A DNA stretch of 64,000 nucleotides, taken from an uncultured Prevotellaceae bacterium (GTDB lineage Bacteria > Bacteroidota > Bacteroidia > Bacteroidales > Muribaculaceae). Below the pieces are notes generated by a model. It had not been told where the DNA came from. It saw only the letters and a list, made by a program, of their open reading frames with translations, and ran no database searches. The stretch is taken from NCBI GenBank assembly GCA_900318335.1, contig ONKF01000013.1, positions 31,026-95,025 of the forward strand, written 5' to 3'. This document shows positions 44,764 to 53,224 of the stretch, one piece after another (the first letter of the stretch is position 1; every line of letters starts with the position of its first letter). The position numbers and the translations under genes are program-made.

Positions 44764-46569
44764 TCAAGCGAGACCCAGGTCGAAATCCTTAAGGAACTGG
44801 GTGAAATTGGGGTTGTGTTCCTTGATCTGCTCGACGACCTCTCGGGGCGACAGGATTTTGGGGGTGTCGATGGGCACCTCACTCACCTTGATGTCGAGCG
44901 TGAAGCGGTCGTTCTTGATAGCGTCACACAAGTAGGCCATCAAGGCTTCCTTGTGCTCCTCAACATTCTTCTGCTCGGTGGGACTGCCCACTGTCATCAC
45001 ATAGTGCTCAGCATCACCGGCCTGTTGCGGCAAGGCATAGGACATGGTCGTGCACAGGGCGCGTTCTTGGGGATGATTGTCGATGTATCCCTGCCATGCG
45101 GTTTGCAGCTGCTCGGCGGTGAATGGCTGCGTACGTTGGGGCACACTCGAGGCACTTGCCGCAGTGGCCTGTTGCGCGGCATTAGTATTAGGCACGTTCA
45201 CCATGATGCGGGGCGCATTGCCCATCGTGCGGGGCATAGGTTGACTGGCCGTTGCTGCTGGAGCGGCCGTTGCGGGCCGCACAGGTTGCGGAGCAGCATG
45301 GGCGGGATGAGGCGGCTGCTCAACAGGACGAGACGCTTGAGGCCGTGCCTGCTGTACCGCAGGAGGGGCTGCCTGAGACGGAGCTGCTGCGGGCTGCTGC
45401 TGAGGCGCCGGTTGGGCAGTCTGGGTAGCGGCAATCTTCTGGATGGGCGGTTGTGCTGCCTGTTGAGGCTGCGGAGCCACAAGTTGACACAATTTGACAA
45501 GCGTCAGTTCCACCAGCAACTGCTTGCTGCTGGCATTGCGGTAATTCAGGTCACAACTGTTGCACAGGTCAAGGGCACGGTAGTAGAAACCGGGAGCCAA
45601 CTTGGCACTCTGCTCGCCATAGCGCTGAGCCACCTCGTCATTCATCTCGAGCAGTTTGCGCGTTTGGGGAGTGCTGGCAACCATCAGGTCGCGCAGGTGC
45701 TGCGCCAAGCCGTTGATGAAGAACTGCGAGTCAAAACCCTTGTCACGTATCTCCTTGTAAATCAACAATGCCTGCATGACATCTCCAGCAAGGAATGTCT
45801 CCACGAGCCTGAAGTAGTAGTCATAGTCAAGCACGTTAAGATTGTCGAGGGCACTCTGATAGGTGATGTGCCCCTCGGTCGAAGCGGCCACCTGATCAAA
45901 GATCGACAAGGCGTCACGCATAGCGCCGTCGGCCTTCTGGGCAATCACGTTGAGTGCTGCGGGCTCGGCCTCGATGCTCTCCTGCTCGCACACATACTGC
46001 AGCTGCTGGACGATGTCAGGCACAGTGATGCGGGCGAAGTCATAGATCTGGCAACGCGACAGGATAGTGGGAATGACCTTCTGCTTCTCGGTGGTGGCAA
46101 GGATAAAGATGGCATATTCAGGCGGTTCCTCAAGGGTCTTGAGGAACGCGTTGAAGGCGGCCTGGGACAGCATGTGCACCTCATCGATGATGAACACACG
46201 GTAGCGGCCCGTCTGGGGCGGGATGCGCACCTGTTCGGTCAGGTCACGGATGTTGTCCACACTGTTGTTGGATGCGGCATCCAGCTCATTGATGTTATAG
46301 GAACGCTGCTCGTTAAACGCCTTGCACGACGGGCACTCGTTGCAAGCCTCGCCCTCGGGCGTGGGGTGCTCACAGTTGATGGTCTTGGCAAAGATGCGGG
46401 CACATGTCGTTTTGCCCACACCGCGCGGGCCGCAGAAGAGATAGGCATGGGCCAGCCTGCCGCTTGCGATGGCCGTCTTCAGGGTATGAGTCAACGACTG
46501 CTGACCCACCACGCTGCGAAACGTCGAGGGCCTGTACTTACGCGCCGATACGATATACTTGTCACTCAT
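44764..46569 (-). CDS. dnaX: DNA polymerase III subunit gamma/tau
   Basis: Clamp-loader ATPase of 601 residues. AAA+ domain with Walker A GPRGVGKT (47-54), zinc-binding C66, C76, C79 and C82, Walker B DEVHMLS and sensor-1 LATTEKQK. A middle domain (to about 365) is followed by a proline/glutamine/alanine-rich linker (about 370-480) and a C-terminal domain (about 490-600) for polymerase contact. No sign of programmed frameshifting was checked. Its -7 box TATCTTTG is the complement of 46602-46609, giving a leader of about 30 bases. Confidence 0.95.
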   Translation of the reverse strand: MSDKYIVSARKYRPSTFRSVVGQQSLTHTLKTAIASGRLAHAYLFCGPRGVGKTTCARIFAKTINCEHPTPEGEACNECPSCKAFNEQRSYNINELDAASNNSVDNIRDLTEQVRIPPQTGRYRVFIIDEVHMLSQAAFNAFLKTLEEPPEYAIFILATTEKQKVIPTILSRCQIYDFARITVPDIVQQLQYVCEQESIEAEPAALNVIAQKADGAMRDALSIFDQVAASTEGHITYQSALDNLNVLDYDYYFRLVETFLAGDVMQALLIYKEIRDKGFDSQFFINGLAQHLRDLMVASTPQTRKLLEMNDEVAQRYGEQSAKLAPGFYYRALDLCNSCDLNYRNASSKQLLVELTLVKLCQLVAPQPQQAAQPPIQKIAATQTAQPAPQQQPAAAPSQAAPPAVQQARPQASRPVEQPPHPAHAAPQPVRPATAAPAATASQPMPRTMGNAPRIMVNVPNTNAAQQATAASASSVPQRTQPFTAEQLQTAWQGYIDNHPQERALCTTMSYALPQQAGDAEHYVMTVGSPTEQKNVEEHKEALMAYLCDAIKNDRFTLDIKVSEVPIDTPKILSPREVVEQIKEHNPNFTQFLKDFDLGLA

Positions 46570-46676
46570 CGGATTACAATATGGTCTGATTCTCTAACTT
46601 GCAAAGATAATAAAATTCCTGCAACCCCACCCTACCCTGGCGAGATATTTTTCTTGCGTCTTCCCTCAAAAGTGAA

Positions 46677-47879
46677 TTAAAAGCGGATGCCGACCAGGGC
46701 GGTGAAGTCAAGCAGGGAACCGATGAAATGGTGCTTCTCGGACTTGTAGCGGTGGAAGTCCCCATAGTTCTGGAGCCCCACATAAAACTGCTTGTGGTTA
46801 TAGACTACGCCCATGCGGGCACGCAGGTTGATTGACCAGGCACTGGCGCGGTCCTCGTGATTGGTGGCCAGCAGATGGCGATAACCCACATAGGGGGTAA
46901 TGGTCAGGTTGAGCAGCCACTTGCGCCCCAACACCCAGTTGTAGCCATAGCCCAGCAACACGCAATAGTCGTTATAGAGGAAACGCGGCATCTCCTCACC
47001 TGGAGGAATCTGCTCCTGAACGGCCGGTGGCAGTTCGTCAAGCTCAATGCCCATGTCGCGGTGCTGCAAACAGATTCCCGCTATCAATGAGCCCGCGTTG
47101 CGTTTCTGGTACTTGGAGAAACAGTATGCGGCGGCTTGGGCATAACGGTAGTTATTGAAGAAATAGTAGACACTCAAGCCATAAGCCTTGCGGTGAAGGC
47201 CACCAAACTCGTTGAATTTGTATTTGTGCTTCTCACCATTCTCTTTCCACTTGAACCACGCCGTGGTTGTGCCGCGGTTCTCCATATAGTAGGCATCGGC
47301 GGCAAATCGGGCACAAGTAAACGAGAAATCCAGCTTAGTGGATACCTTCTCATGGTTGATCAGGTTAGTGATACCCACCGTGTAACCGACACTCACAGCC
47401 ATGAACGACAGCTGGAAACCCATGTTGGCCGTCAGCTTGCTGCGCATGTCAAAATTCACATCATCCATCGGCTCACCAGTGTAGGTGTCGCTCCAGTTGT
47501 TGGACTTGAACATGAACTTCCAGTTCTTTCCCGTTCCCACTACATAAGCAGTGTCATAACTGTTGAACGCCTTGTCGCCCCACTTATAGACTTTCCAGCA
47601 GAAATCGATAAACGCCGGATAATCAATCGTGCCGCCATCCAAATCGATCTTGCCGTGCTTGAGGGCACGCCACCAGTAGCCACGATCGCGGATGGTATCC
47701 CATGGCTCATTCATTTTCTGCTCGATGCGGTCCCTTGCCCGGGCTTTCATCCTCTGGAACTTGTTTAACCGCACCGTCGTGTCGGCCTGCACGACCGTAT
47801 CGACAGGCGAGTCCTGCCCCCATCCAGCCAATGCCAGCAACGAGAACAACACAATCGATATGTAACGAAGCCATTTCAT
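46677..47879 (-). CDS. DUF4421-like outer-membrane protein
   Basis: Exported protein of 400 residues. The start at 47879 (MKWLRYISIVLFSLLALAGWGQ) gives a normal signal peptide, whereas an in-frame ATG at 47951 would enclose the promoter TACCTTTG (complement of 47888-47895). YDTAYVVGTGKNWKFMFKSNNW and the many aromatic strands ending in FTALVGIRF resemble DUF4421 proteins, probable outer-membrane barrels of unknown function found in Bacteroidetes. Monocistronic. Confidence 0.7.
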   Translation of the reverse strand: MKWLRYISIVLFSLLALAGWGQDSPVDTVVQADTTVRLNKFQRMKARARDRIEQKMNEPWDTIRDRGYWWRALKHGKIDLDGGTIDYPAFIDFCWKVYKWGDKAFNSYDTAYVVGTGKNWKFMFKSNNWSDTYTGEPMDDVNFDMRSKLTANMGFQLSFMAVSVGYTVGITNLINHEKVSTKLDFSFTCARFAADAYYMENRGTTTAWFKWKENGEKHKYKFNEFGGLHRKAYGLSVYYFFNNYRYAQAAAYCFSKYQKRNAGSLIAGICLQHRDMGIELDELPPAVQEQIPPGEEMPRFLYNDYCVLLGYGYNWVLGRKWLLNLTITPYVGYRHLLATNHEDRASAWSINLRARMGVVYNHKQFYVGLQNYGDFHRYKSEKHHFIGSLLDFTALVGIRF

Positions 47880-47887
47880 CTCGCCTA

Positions 47888-47895
47888 CAAAGGTA
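47888..47895 (-). promoter_or_regulatory. -7 box deciding the DUF4421-like start
   Basis: TACCTTTG on the minus strand, then GTAGGCGAG and the ATG: the leader is only about 5 bases. The same arrangement occurs at the AraC-type gene (57190). Confidence 0.55.
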
Positions 47896-48014
47896 ATACA
47901 TTTTCCCAAAACAAGAACTAACAGAAGGGACGATACAACAACTATATTCATACCAAAATGCCATCAATAGAGCTACCACGATTCATGACATTTTTGAAAA
48001 AATCAGGGCCAGTG

Positions 48015-48045
48015 TTGCACATTAATTGGAAATGGTGTATTTTTG
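48015..48045 (+). promoter_or_regulatory. Promoter for threonine dehydrogenase gene
   Basis: TTG (48015-48017) and TATTTTTG (48038-48045) with 20 bases between; leader about 48 bases. Confidence 0.6.
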
Positions 48046-48096
48046 TGGCATAATTAACGGACATAAACCTGAACATAATTTTTAAGAGATACTGCA

Positions 48097-49053
48097 ATGA
48101 AAAATATCCTTATCATCGGCTCGACAGGACAAATCGGTTCGGAGCTGACAATGAAGTTGAGAGGCATCTACACAGGCAATGTGGTGGCTGGCTACATTCC
48201 TGGTGCCGAGCCCAAGGGCGAACTCGCCGAGAGCGGCCCTTCGGAAATCGTTGACATCACTAACGCCGCCCAGATTGGCGCCGTTGTTGACAAGTACAAC
48301 ATTGACACAATTTATAACCTTGCTGCCCTGCTGAGCGCTGTTGCCGAGAACAAGCCTCAGTTGGCATGGCACATCGGTATCGATGGCCTGATGAACGTGC
48401 TGGAAGTGTCACGCGAGAAGAAATGCGCGGTTTTCACCCCCAGCAGCATCGGCTCGTTCGGTCCCAACGCTCCCAAGGACGGCACCCCGCAGGACACCAT
48501 CCAGCAGCCGCGCACCATGTACGGCGTGACCAAGGTGACCGGCGAGTTGCTGAGCAACTACTATGCGCTCAAGTTCGGCGTTGACACCCGCTCGGTGCGC
48601 TTCCCCGGCCTGATCAGCTACGTCACCCCTCCGGGTGGCGGCACGACCGACTATGCCGTGGATATCTATTACAGTGCTGTTCAGGGCAAAAAATTCATCT
48701 GCCCCATCGCCCCCGGAACGCTGATGGACATGATGTACATGCCCGATGCACTGCGCGCCGCCATCGAGATCATGGAGGCCGATCCTTCACGCCTGGTTCA
48801 CCGCAACTCGTTTAACATCGCGTCGATGAGCTTCGACCCCGAGGTCATCTATCACAAAATCCAGGAGTACATCCCCGAGTTTGAGATGGAATATCAAGTT
48901 GACCCGCTGCGCCAGAGTATCGCCGACAGCTGGCCAAACAAGCTGGATGACACCTGCGCCCGCGTCGAATGGGACTGGAAGCCTGAATACAACCTCGACG
49001 CCATGACCAAGGACATGATTGAAAAGCTGCGCATCAAGTTCGGCTTGAAATAA
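48097..49053 (+). CDS. tdh: L-threonine 3-dehydrogenase, SDR (epimerase-like) type
   Basis: Cytoplasmic enzyme that oxidises L-threonine to 2-amino-3-ketobutyrate with NAD. It is the short-chain-dehydrogenase form: GSTGQIG (residues 8-14) binds NAD, and the catalytic pair is Y142/K146 in MYGVTKVTGE. TPSSIGSFGP and FPGLISYVTPPGGGTTDY are typical of this form, not of zinc-dependent Tdh; 318 residues is normal. The next enzyme of the pathway, Kbl, is encoded at 62954. A small lipoprotein gene follows after 20 bases. Confidence 0.92.
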   Translation: MKNILIIGSTGQIGSELTMKLRGIYTGNVVAGYIPGAEPKGELAESGPSEIVDITNAAQIGAVVDKYNIDTIYNLAALLSAVAENKPQLAWHIGIDGLMNVLEVSREKKCAVFTPSSIGSFGPNAPKDGTPQDTIQQPRTMYGVTKVTGELLSNYYALKFGVDTRSVRFPGLISYVTPPGGGTTDYAVDIYYSAVQGKKFICPIAPGTLMDMMYMPDALRAAIEIMEADPSRLVHRNSFNIASMSFDPEVIYHKIQEYIPEFEMEYQVDPLRQSIADSWPNKLDDTCARVEWDWKPEYNLDAMTKDMIEKLRIKFGLK

Positions 49054-49073
49054 CAAGATAAATTCATTTATTG

Positions 49074-49430
49074 ATGAGAAGGGTCCTTTACGCTACATGC
49101 TGCCTGATATGCCTGTTACTGAGTTCCTGCTCGGGTAACAGCTACAAGTTGGCGAAGGATTACCGGACGCGCGACACCTTCGGTTATCTGATATTCGTCA
49201 GCGAGTCGGGGCGCCAGTATGACGACTTGTGGGTCAACATCTCTGGACTGGACAAAACCTTCCTGGCCTCGACCGCCCAGATTGTTGACGGCGAGGTCAA
49301 GGGCATGAGATATGGAGCCCAACAAGGTACCCGGCAAGTGATGATACGGCAAAAGAACGAACGCATGTTCTATCAGGACATCGTCACCATCGAAGCCGGC
49401 AAGGACACAATCATCAAGTTTAAGGATTGA
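49074..49430 (+). CDS. Small lipoprotein of unknown function
   Basis: Lipoprotein of 118 residues with lipobox LSSC (C19). The mature part (DTFGYLIFVSESGRQYDDLWVNISG, VMIRQKNERMFYQDIVTIEAGKDTIIKF) is beta-rich, like a single carbohydrate-binding or PEGA-type domain. It follows tdh closely and precedes a terminator, so the two may be cotranscribed, but no functional link is evident. Confidence 0.7.
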   Translation: MRRVLYATCCLICLLLSSCSGNSYKLAKDYRTRDTFGYLIFVSESGRQYDDLWVNISGLDKTFLASTAQIVDGEVKGMRYGAQQGTRQVMIRQKNERMFYQDIVTIEAGKDTIIKFKD

Positions 49431-49435
49431 TATTT

Positions 49436-49481
49436 AACGGGGATGTGCCATAATAGACGAGATTTATGACACATCCCCGTT
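49436..49481. terminator. Bidirectional terminator between lipoprotein and sirtuin genes
   Basis: AACGGGGATGTG (49436-49447) pairs with CACATCCCCGTT (49470-49481); after one mismatch CATAA/TTATG extends the stem. It is followed by the AT-rich direct repeat AGTTTAGAGTTTAGAG (49484-49499). Confidence 0.8.
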
Positions 49482-49516
49482 AAAGTTTAGAGTTTAGAGG
49501 GAGCCTGCAGGCGCCC

Positions 49517-50227
49517 TTATTTGCGCAGGATGTCGATGAGCTCGGCCACGCCCTGGGTCGCGGGTTTGGGGATGACATTCACCCAGCTGGGCACTGCTGC
49601 GGGCCTGGGGTCAATGTAGAAGATGGGCACGCCTCGTTTCACATACTGGATGAGTGCAGCGGCAGGATATACCACCAGCGAGGTACCGATAACGACAAAG
49701 ATGTCGGCATCATGGGCCAACTGTGCTGCAGCCTCCATATTGGGCACACCTTCACCGAAGAACACGATGTGGGGTCTCACAGGATCGTCATAGGGGTCGC
49801 GCGTGTCCACACTGGTCACCAGCCCCTTGTCGGACAGCTGGTCGCAGGGTAAGGTATAGACGCGCTCCTCGTGACGTACCGAACGCACCTTCATCAGTTC
49901 ACCGTGCAGGTGCAGCACACTGCTGCTGCCGGCCCTCTCGTGCAGGTTGTCCACATTCTGGGTAATGACGCGCACGTCAAAGTCCTTCTCCAGTTCCACC
50001 AGGCCAAGGTGGGCGGCATTGGGTTCAGCATCTTGCAGCTGCAGGCGCCGCTCATTGTAGAACTTGTGGATCAGCGCCGGATTGCGCAGGTATCCCTCAT
50101 GACTTGCCACGTCCATCACAGGATAGTTTTCCCACAGGCCATCGGCATCACGGAAAGTCTTGATACCACTCTCGGCACTGATGCCGGCGCCAGACGAAAT
50201 CACTAATTTTTTCTTGCTCATAGTCAT
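49517..50227 (-). CDS. Sirtuin NAD-dependent protein deacylase
   Basis: Cytoplasmic Sir2-family enzyme of 236 residues that removes acyl groups from lysines using NAD. GAGISAESGI (13-22), FRDADGLW, TQNVDNLHERAG and catalytic H108 (HLHGE) are present. Y57 and R60 (FYNERR) match the Tyr-x-x-Arg pair that favours succinyl/malonyl groups in SIRT5-like enzymes. The usual four zinc cysteines are missing (one Cys only after H108), as in related Bacteroidetes proteins. Start may be 50227 or 50221. Monocistronic. Confidence 0.9.
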   Translation of the reverse strand: MTMSKKKLVISSGAGISAESGIKTFRDADGLWENYPVMDVASHEGYLRNPALIHKFYNERRLQLQDAEPNAAHLGLVELEKDFDVRVITQNVDNLHERAGSSSVLHLHGELMKVRSVRHEERVYTLPCDQLSDKGLVTSVDTRDPYDDPVRPHIVFFGEGVPNMEAAAQLAHDADIFVVIGTSLVVYPAAALIQYVKRGVPIFYIDPRPAAVPSWVNVIPKPATQGVAELIDILRK

Positions 50228-50362
50228 CGGTTTATTGGATTGATAATTGGATTTTTTATATAATGTGAAAGCAAAAATAGTAAAAATTCTCTAAAAACGT
50301 ACACCCCAATCGAGGAAATGACTATCTTTGCACCGTTTTTTACAAAAAAAGAAGATTTTCTA

Positions 50363-50950
50363 ATGGACAAACTGAGTTATGCATTAGGCTTGAGCATGGG
50401 TGGAAACTTCATTGGCTCGGGCATCAAGAAACTGGATATCAATGACTTTGCTGACGGCCTGAGAGCTATTTATGAAGGCGCGGAACAGAAGATGACCTTT
50501 GACGAGGCCAAGCAGATTGTCACCGAGTTTTTCACTAACCTCGAGAAGCAGGGAGCTGAGCAGAACGAGCGCCTGGGTCGCGAGTTCCTGGAGCAGAACA
50601 AAAACGCCGAGGGCGTCAAGGTGACGGCCAGCGGTCTGCAGTATCAGGTGGTAAAAGAGGGCGACGGCCTTCAGCCTGGTCCCAACGACGTGGTTACCGT
50701 TCACTATACCGGCAAGCTGATCGACGGTACTGTGTTTGACAGCAGTGTCGAGCGCGGCGAGCCCGCCACCTTTGCTGTCGGCCAGGTTATCCCTGGTTGG
50801 GTAGAAGGTCTGCAACTGATGCGCGAGGGTGCAGCCTACAGGCTGTTCATCCCCTCCAACCTCGCCTATGGCCCCCACGGCACTGGTCCCATCCAGCCCA
50901 ACTCAACGCTCATCTTTGACGTTCAGTTGCTCAAGGTCGAGAAGAAATAA
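50363..50950 (+). CDS. FKBP-type peptidyl-prolyl isomerase 1 (no signal peptide)
   Basis: Cytoplasmic isomerase/chaperone of 195 residues. The start at 50363 (MDKLSYALGLSMGGN) is favoured because the -7 box TATCTTTG (50323-50330) would lie inside the frame from ATG 50318. A helical N-terminal dimerisation part (about 1-85) precedes the FKBP domain with VTVHYTGKLIDGTVFDSS, VIPGWVEGLQLM and YGPHGTGPIQPNSTLIFDVQLL. First of three consecutive FKBP genes, with the next ones exported. Confidence 0.9.
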   Translation: MDKLSYALGLSMGGNFIGSGIKKLDINDFADGLRAIYEGAEQKMTFDEAKQIVTEFFTNLEKQGAEQNERLGREFLEQNKNAEGVKVTASGLQYQVVKEGDGLQPGPNDVVTVHYTGKLIDGTVFDSSVERGEPATFAVGQVIPGWVEGLQLMREGAAYRLFIPSNLAYGPHGTGPIQPNSTLIFDVQLLKVEKK

Positions 50951-50996
50951 GCGATTCAAACAAAGGAAAAAGTCTTTTCTATTTCATTTCATGACG

Positions 50997-51518
50997 ATGA
51001 AAAAGGTATTGGCAATAGCAATGGCCACCCTGCTCATGGCAGGCATGGCAAGCTGCAGTGGCAACACCGAAAGCAGCGAGAACACCGAGGCCACCATTCC
51101 CGATTACGGCCAACAGATCAAGGACAACAAGACCATCGGCCGCGAATTCATGGAGCAGAACGCCAAGAACGACAGCGTCGTTCAAACCAAGAGCGGCCTG
51201 CAGTACATGGTATTAAAAGAAGGCACCGGCGCTAAGCCCGGAGCCGAGGATACCGTGACCGTGAACTACGTCGGCACGTTGCTCGACGGTACCGAGTTTG
51301 ACAGCAGTGCCAAGCACGGTGGAACCGCCAAATTACCACTCAACTCCGTAATCCCCGGTTGGGCCGAGGGCTTGCAGCTCATGAGCGAGGGTTCAAAGTA
51401 CCGCCTGTTCGTCCCCAGCGAGCTGGCTTATGGCTCCAGGGGTGCCGGCAAAGATATCTTGCCTAACTCAACGCTCATCTTTGACGTGGAGCTGGTAAAG
51501 GTCATAAAGAAGCAATAA
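50997..51518 (+). CDS. FKBP-type isomerase 2, lipoprotein
   Basis: Envelope lipoprotein isomerase of 173 residues, lipobox MASC (C20). The FKBP domain shows VTVNYVGTLLDGTEFDSS, VIPGWAEGLQLM and YGSRGAGKDILPNSTLIFDVELV, very close to the preceding gene, so it arose by duplication with gain of a signal. An ATG at 50991 two codons upstream is an equal alternative. It starts 46 bases after the first copy. Confidence 0.9.
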   Translation: MKKVLAIAMATLLMAGMASCSGNTESSENTEATIPDYGQQIKDNKTIGREFMEQNAKNDSVVQTKSGLQYMVLKEGTGAKPGAEDTVTVNYVGTLLDGTEFDSSAKHGGTAKLPLNSVIPGWAEGLQLMSEGSKYRLFVPSELAYGSRGAGKDILPNSTLIFDVELVKVIKKQ

Positions 51519-51573
51519 AAAACTTTTTATAACAACATTAAAAATTCAATTTTAAAAAACCAGTTTTATTATT

Positions 51574-52452
51574 ATGAAGAAGATTTTAGCAATTGCAGCA
51601 GCTGGTCTGTTGACCGTTGGTTTTGTAGGTTGCAACAGCAAAGGTGCTGCTGGCAGCAGCGAGGCTATGGACTCGTTGAGCATGGCATTTGGTGACCTCT
51701 ACGGTTCCGGTATGGGCCAGCAGTTGCGCAGCATGGACTCCACCATCAACATTGAGCAGGCGCTCAAGGGTATGGAATTCATCGCTAACGCTGACACCAG
51801 CAAGAACTTCCAGATGGGTTTGCAGATGGGTATGCAGATTGCCCAGCTTTATCAGGGTATCGAGCAGCAGTGCGGTATGCCCATCAACAAGAGCCTGTTC
51901 ATGAAGCACCTGCGTGAGGCTATCATGAAGACCACTCCCATGGGTCAGGAAGAGATGATGGCTCTCCAGAGCAAGATTGAGCCCCTGCTGAACAAGGCTA
52001 TGGAGCAGTCTCCCAAGGCTATCGCCAACAAGAAGGCTGGTGAGGAGTACATGGCTAAGCTGAAAAACGACAAGAGCTACACCTTTACCAAGAGCGGTAT
52101 CGCTTACAAGGTGCTCGCAGCCGGTGAGGGCAAGAACTTCAGCGACAGCGACGTCGTTAAGGTGAACTATGTAGGCCGTCACATCAACGGTGAGGAGTTT
52201 GACAAGAGCGGTGAGAACCCCGTGCCCTTCAACCTGAAGCAAGTCATCCCCGGTTTCGCCGAGATGATCCAGCTCATGAAGCCCGGCAGCAAGGTAACCG
52301 TTGTCATCCCCGGTGAACTCGCTTACGGTCCCCAGGGCAATCGCGGCATTGAGCCCAACGAGACCCTGATTTTTGACATCGAGACCCTTGGCATCGACGA
52401 CAGCAAGCCCGCTGGTCCCAGGATCCAGATGCCCGTAACCAAGAAGAAGTAA
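51574..52452 (+). CDS. FKBP-type isomerase 3, lipoprotein with helical domain
   Basis: Envelope lipoprotein of 292 residues, lipobox VGC preceded by GF (C20). A helical N-terminal dimerisation domain (about 30-160) like FkpA/Mip precedes the FKBP domain (about 180-275; VKVNYVGRHINGEEFDKS, VIPGFAEMIQLM, YGPQGNRGIEPNETLIFDIETL). Third in the row; a strong terminator follows. Confidence 0.9.
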   Translation: MKKILAIAAAGLLTVGFVGCNSKGAAGSSEAMDSLSMAFGDLYGSGMGQQLRSMDSTINIEQALKGMEFIANADTSKNFQMGLQMGMQIAQLYQGIEQQCGMPINKSLFMKHLREAIMKTTPMGQEEMMALQSKIEPLLNKAMEQSPKAIANKKAGEEYMAKLKNDKSYTFTKSGIAYKVLAAGEGKNFSDSDVVKVNYVGRHINGEEFDKSGENPVPFNLKQVIPGFAEMIQLMKPGSKVTVVIPGELAYGPQGNRGIEPNETLIFDIETLGIDDSKPAGPRIQMPVTKKK

Positions 52453-52476
52453 TCCATAACGGATAACCCACAACCA

Positions 52477-52513
52477 TGAGGGTGAGCCATAATTCAGTTA
52501 TGGCTCACCCTCA
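52477..52513. terminator. Bidirectional terminator after FKBP cluster
   Basis: TGAGGGTGAGCCATAA (52477-52492) and its exact complement (52498-52513) form a 16-bp stem with loop TTCAG, between converging genes. Confidence 0.85.
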
Positions 52514-52517
52514 CTAT

Positions 52518-53213
52518 TTATAGCCAGAGGAGGAAGTCCTCGCGCTGGAGTTTGGGGTTGGGATTGAGGATGGCGATTTTGTTATTGGTATAGGTTTGCC
52601 CCATGGGCATGTACCCGCAACATGCATCAAACAGACGGGCCATTTCCTGATTGCGGTTGAGGTTGCGCAGCACGAGGACGCATTTTTCATCCAGCAAACG
52701 GAATAATGTGTTTTTATCGACTGGTATATTGGCCAGGGCCATCTTGGGGGCATCACCGTCTTCCAAGAACTCATTGACTGCCACATCCACGTCATTATAG
52801 AATTCCACCCTATCCTGCTGGCTTTGCAACACGCGCACAGCAACAGGCTTCTGCTCCAACGACGGTTCATAAAGGAACAGGTCGCTTGCACTGTTCACAG
52901 CCAGCATGGCGACACTCTCGATGCCCGTGGCGGCTCCTATCTGCAAGAATTGGCCAGGATTAAAGAAATTGGCCACACGGAACAGCAGCCTCGCCTCACG
53001 CTCGCTGATGAGATCCATCTCGCGACGCTGCTGGCGATTGGTCCCAGCCTTGATTGTCCCGACCAACTGGTGGATGCCGCCATAGGCATAATAGGGCAAA
53101 GGCTGGCGCCACACATTGCGCACAAACTGGTAGGCATAGGGCGAATGTATGCCGAAGCCGCCACTGCTATGGTGACGGCTCCAAGCATTAAGATATTGTT
53201 TCAGTTGAAACAA
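52518..53213 (-). CDS. Rossmann-like, degenerate SAM-methyltransferase-type protein
   Basis: Soluble protein of 231 residues seen in Bacteroidetes. HSPYAYQFV near the start, FLQIGAATGIESVAML (a motif-I-like loop) and DLFLYEP suggest a class I methyltransferase fold, but the glycine-rich loop is imperfect and no substrate motif is seen. It begins 11 bases after the yfhO-family gene on the same strand, so it shares that transcript. Confidence 0.6.
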   Translation of the reverse strand: MFQLKQYLNAWSRHHSSGGFGIHSPYAYQFVRNVWRQPLPYYAYGGIHQLVGTIKAGTNRQQRREMDLISEREARLLFRVANFFNPGQFLQIGAATGIESVAMLAVNSASDLFLYEPSLEQKPVAVRVLQSQQDRVEFYNDVDVAVNEFLEDGDAPKMALANIPVDKNTLFRLLDEKCVLVLRNLNRNQEMARLFDACCGYMPMGQTYTNNKIAILNPNPKLQREDFLLWL

Positions 53214-53224
53214 GGTGTTGGATT

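Noticed and set aside
49482-49500. TTTAGAGT run as a regulatory element
   Set aside because: It is simple low-complexity sequence, with a similar run at 55951-55980 in unrelated context; no function can be supported.
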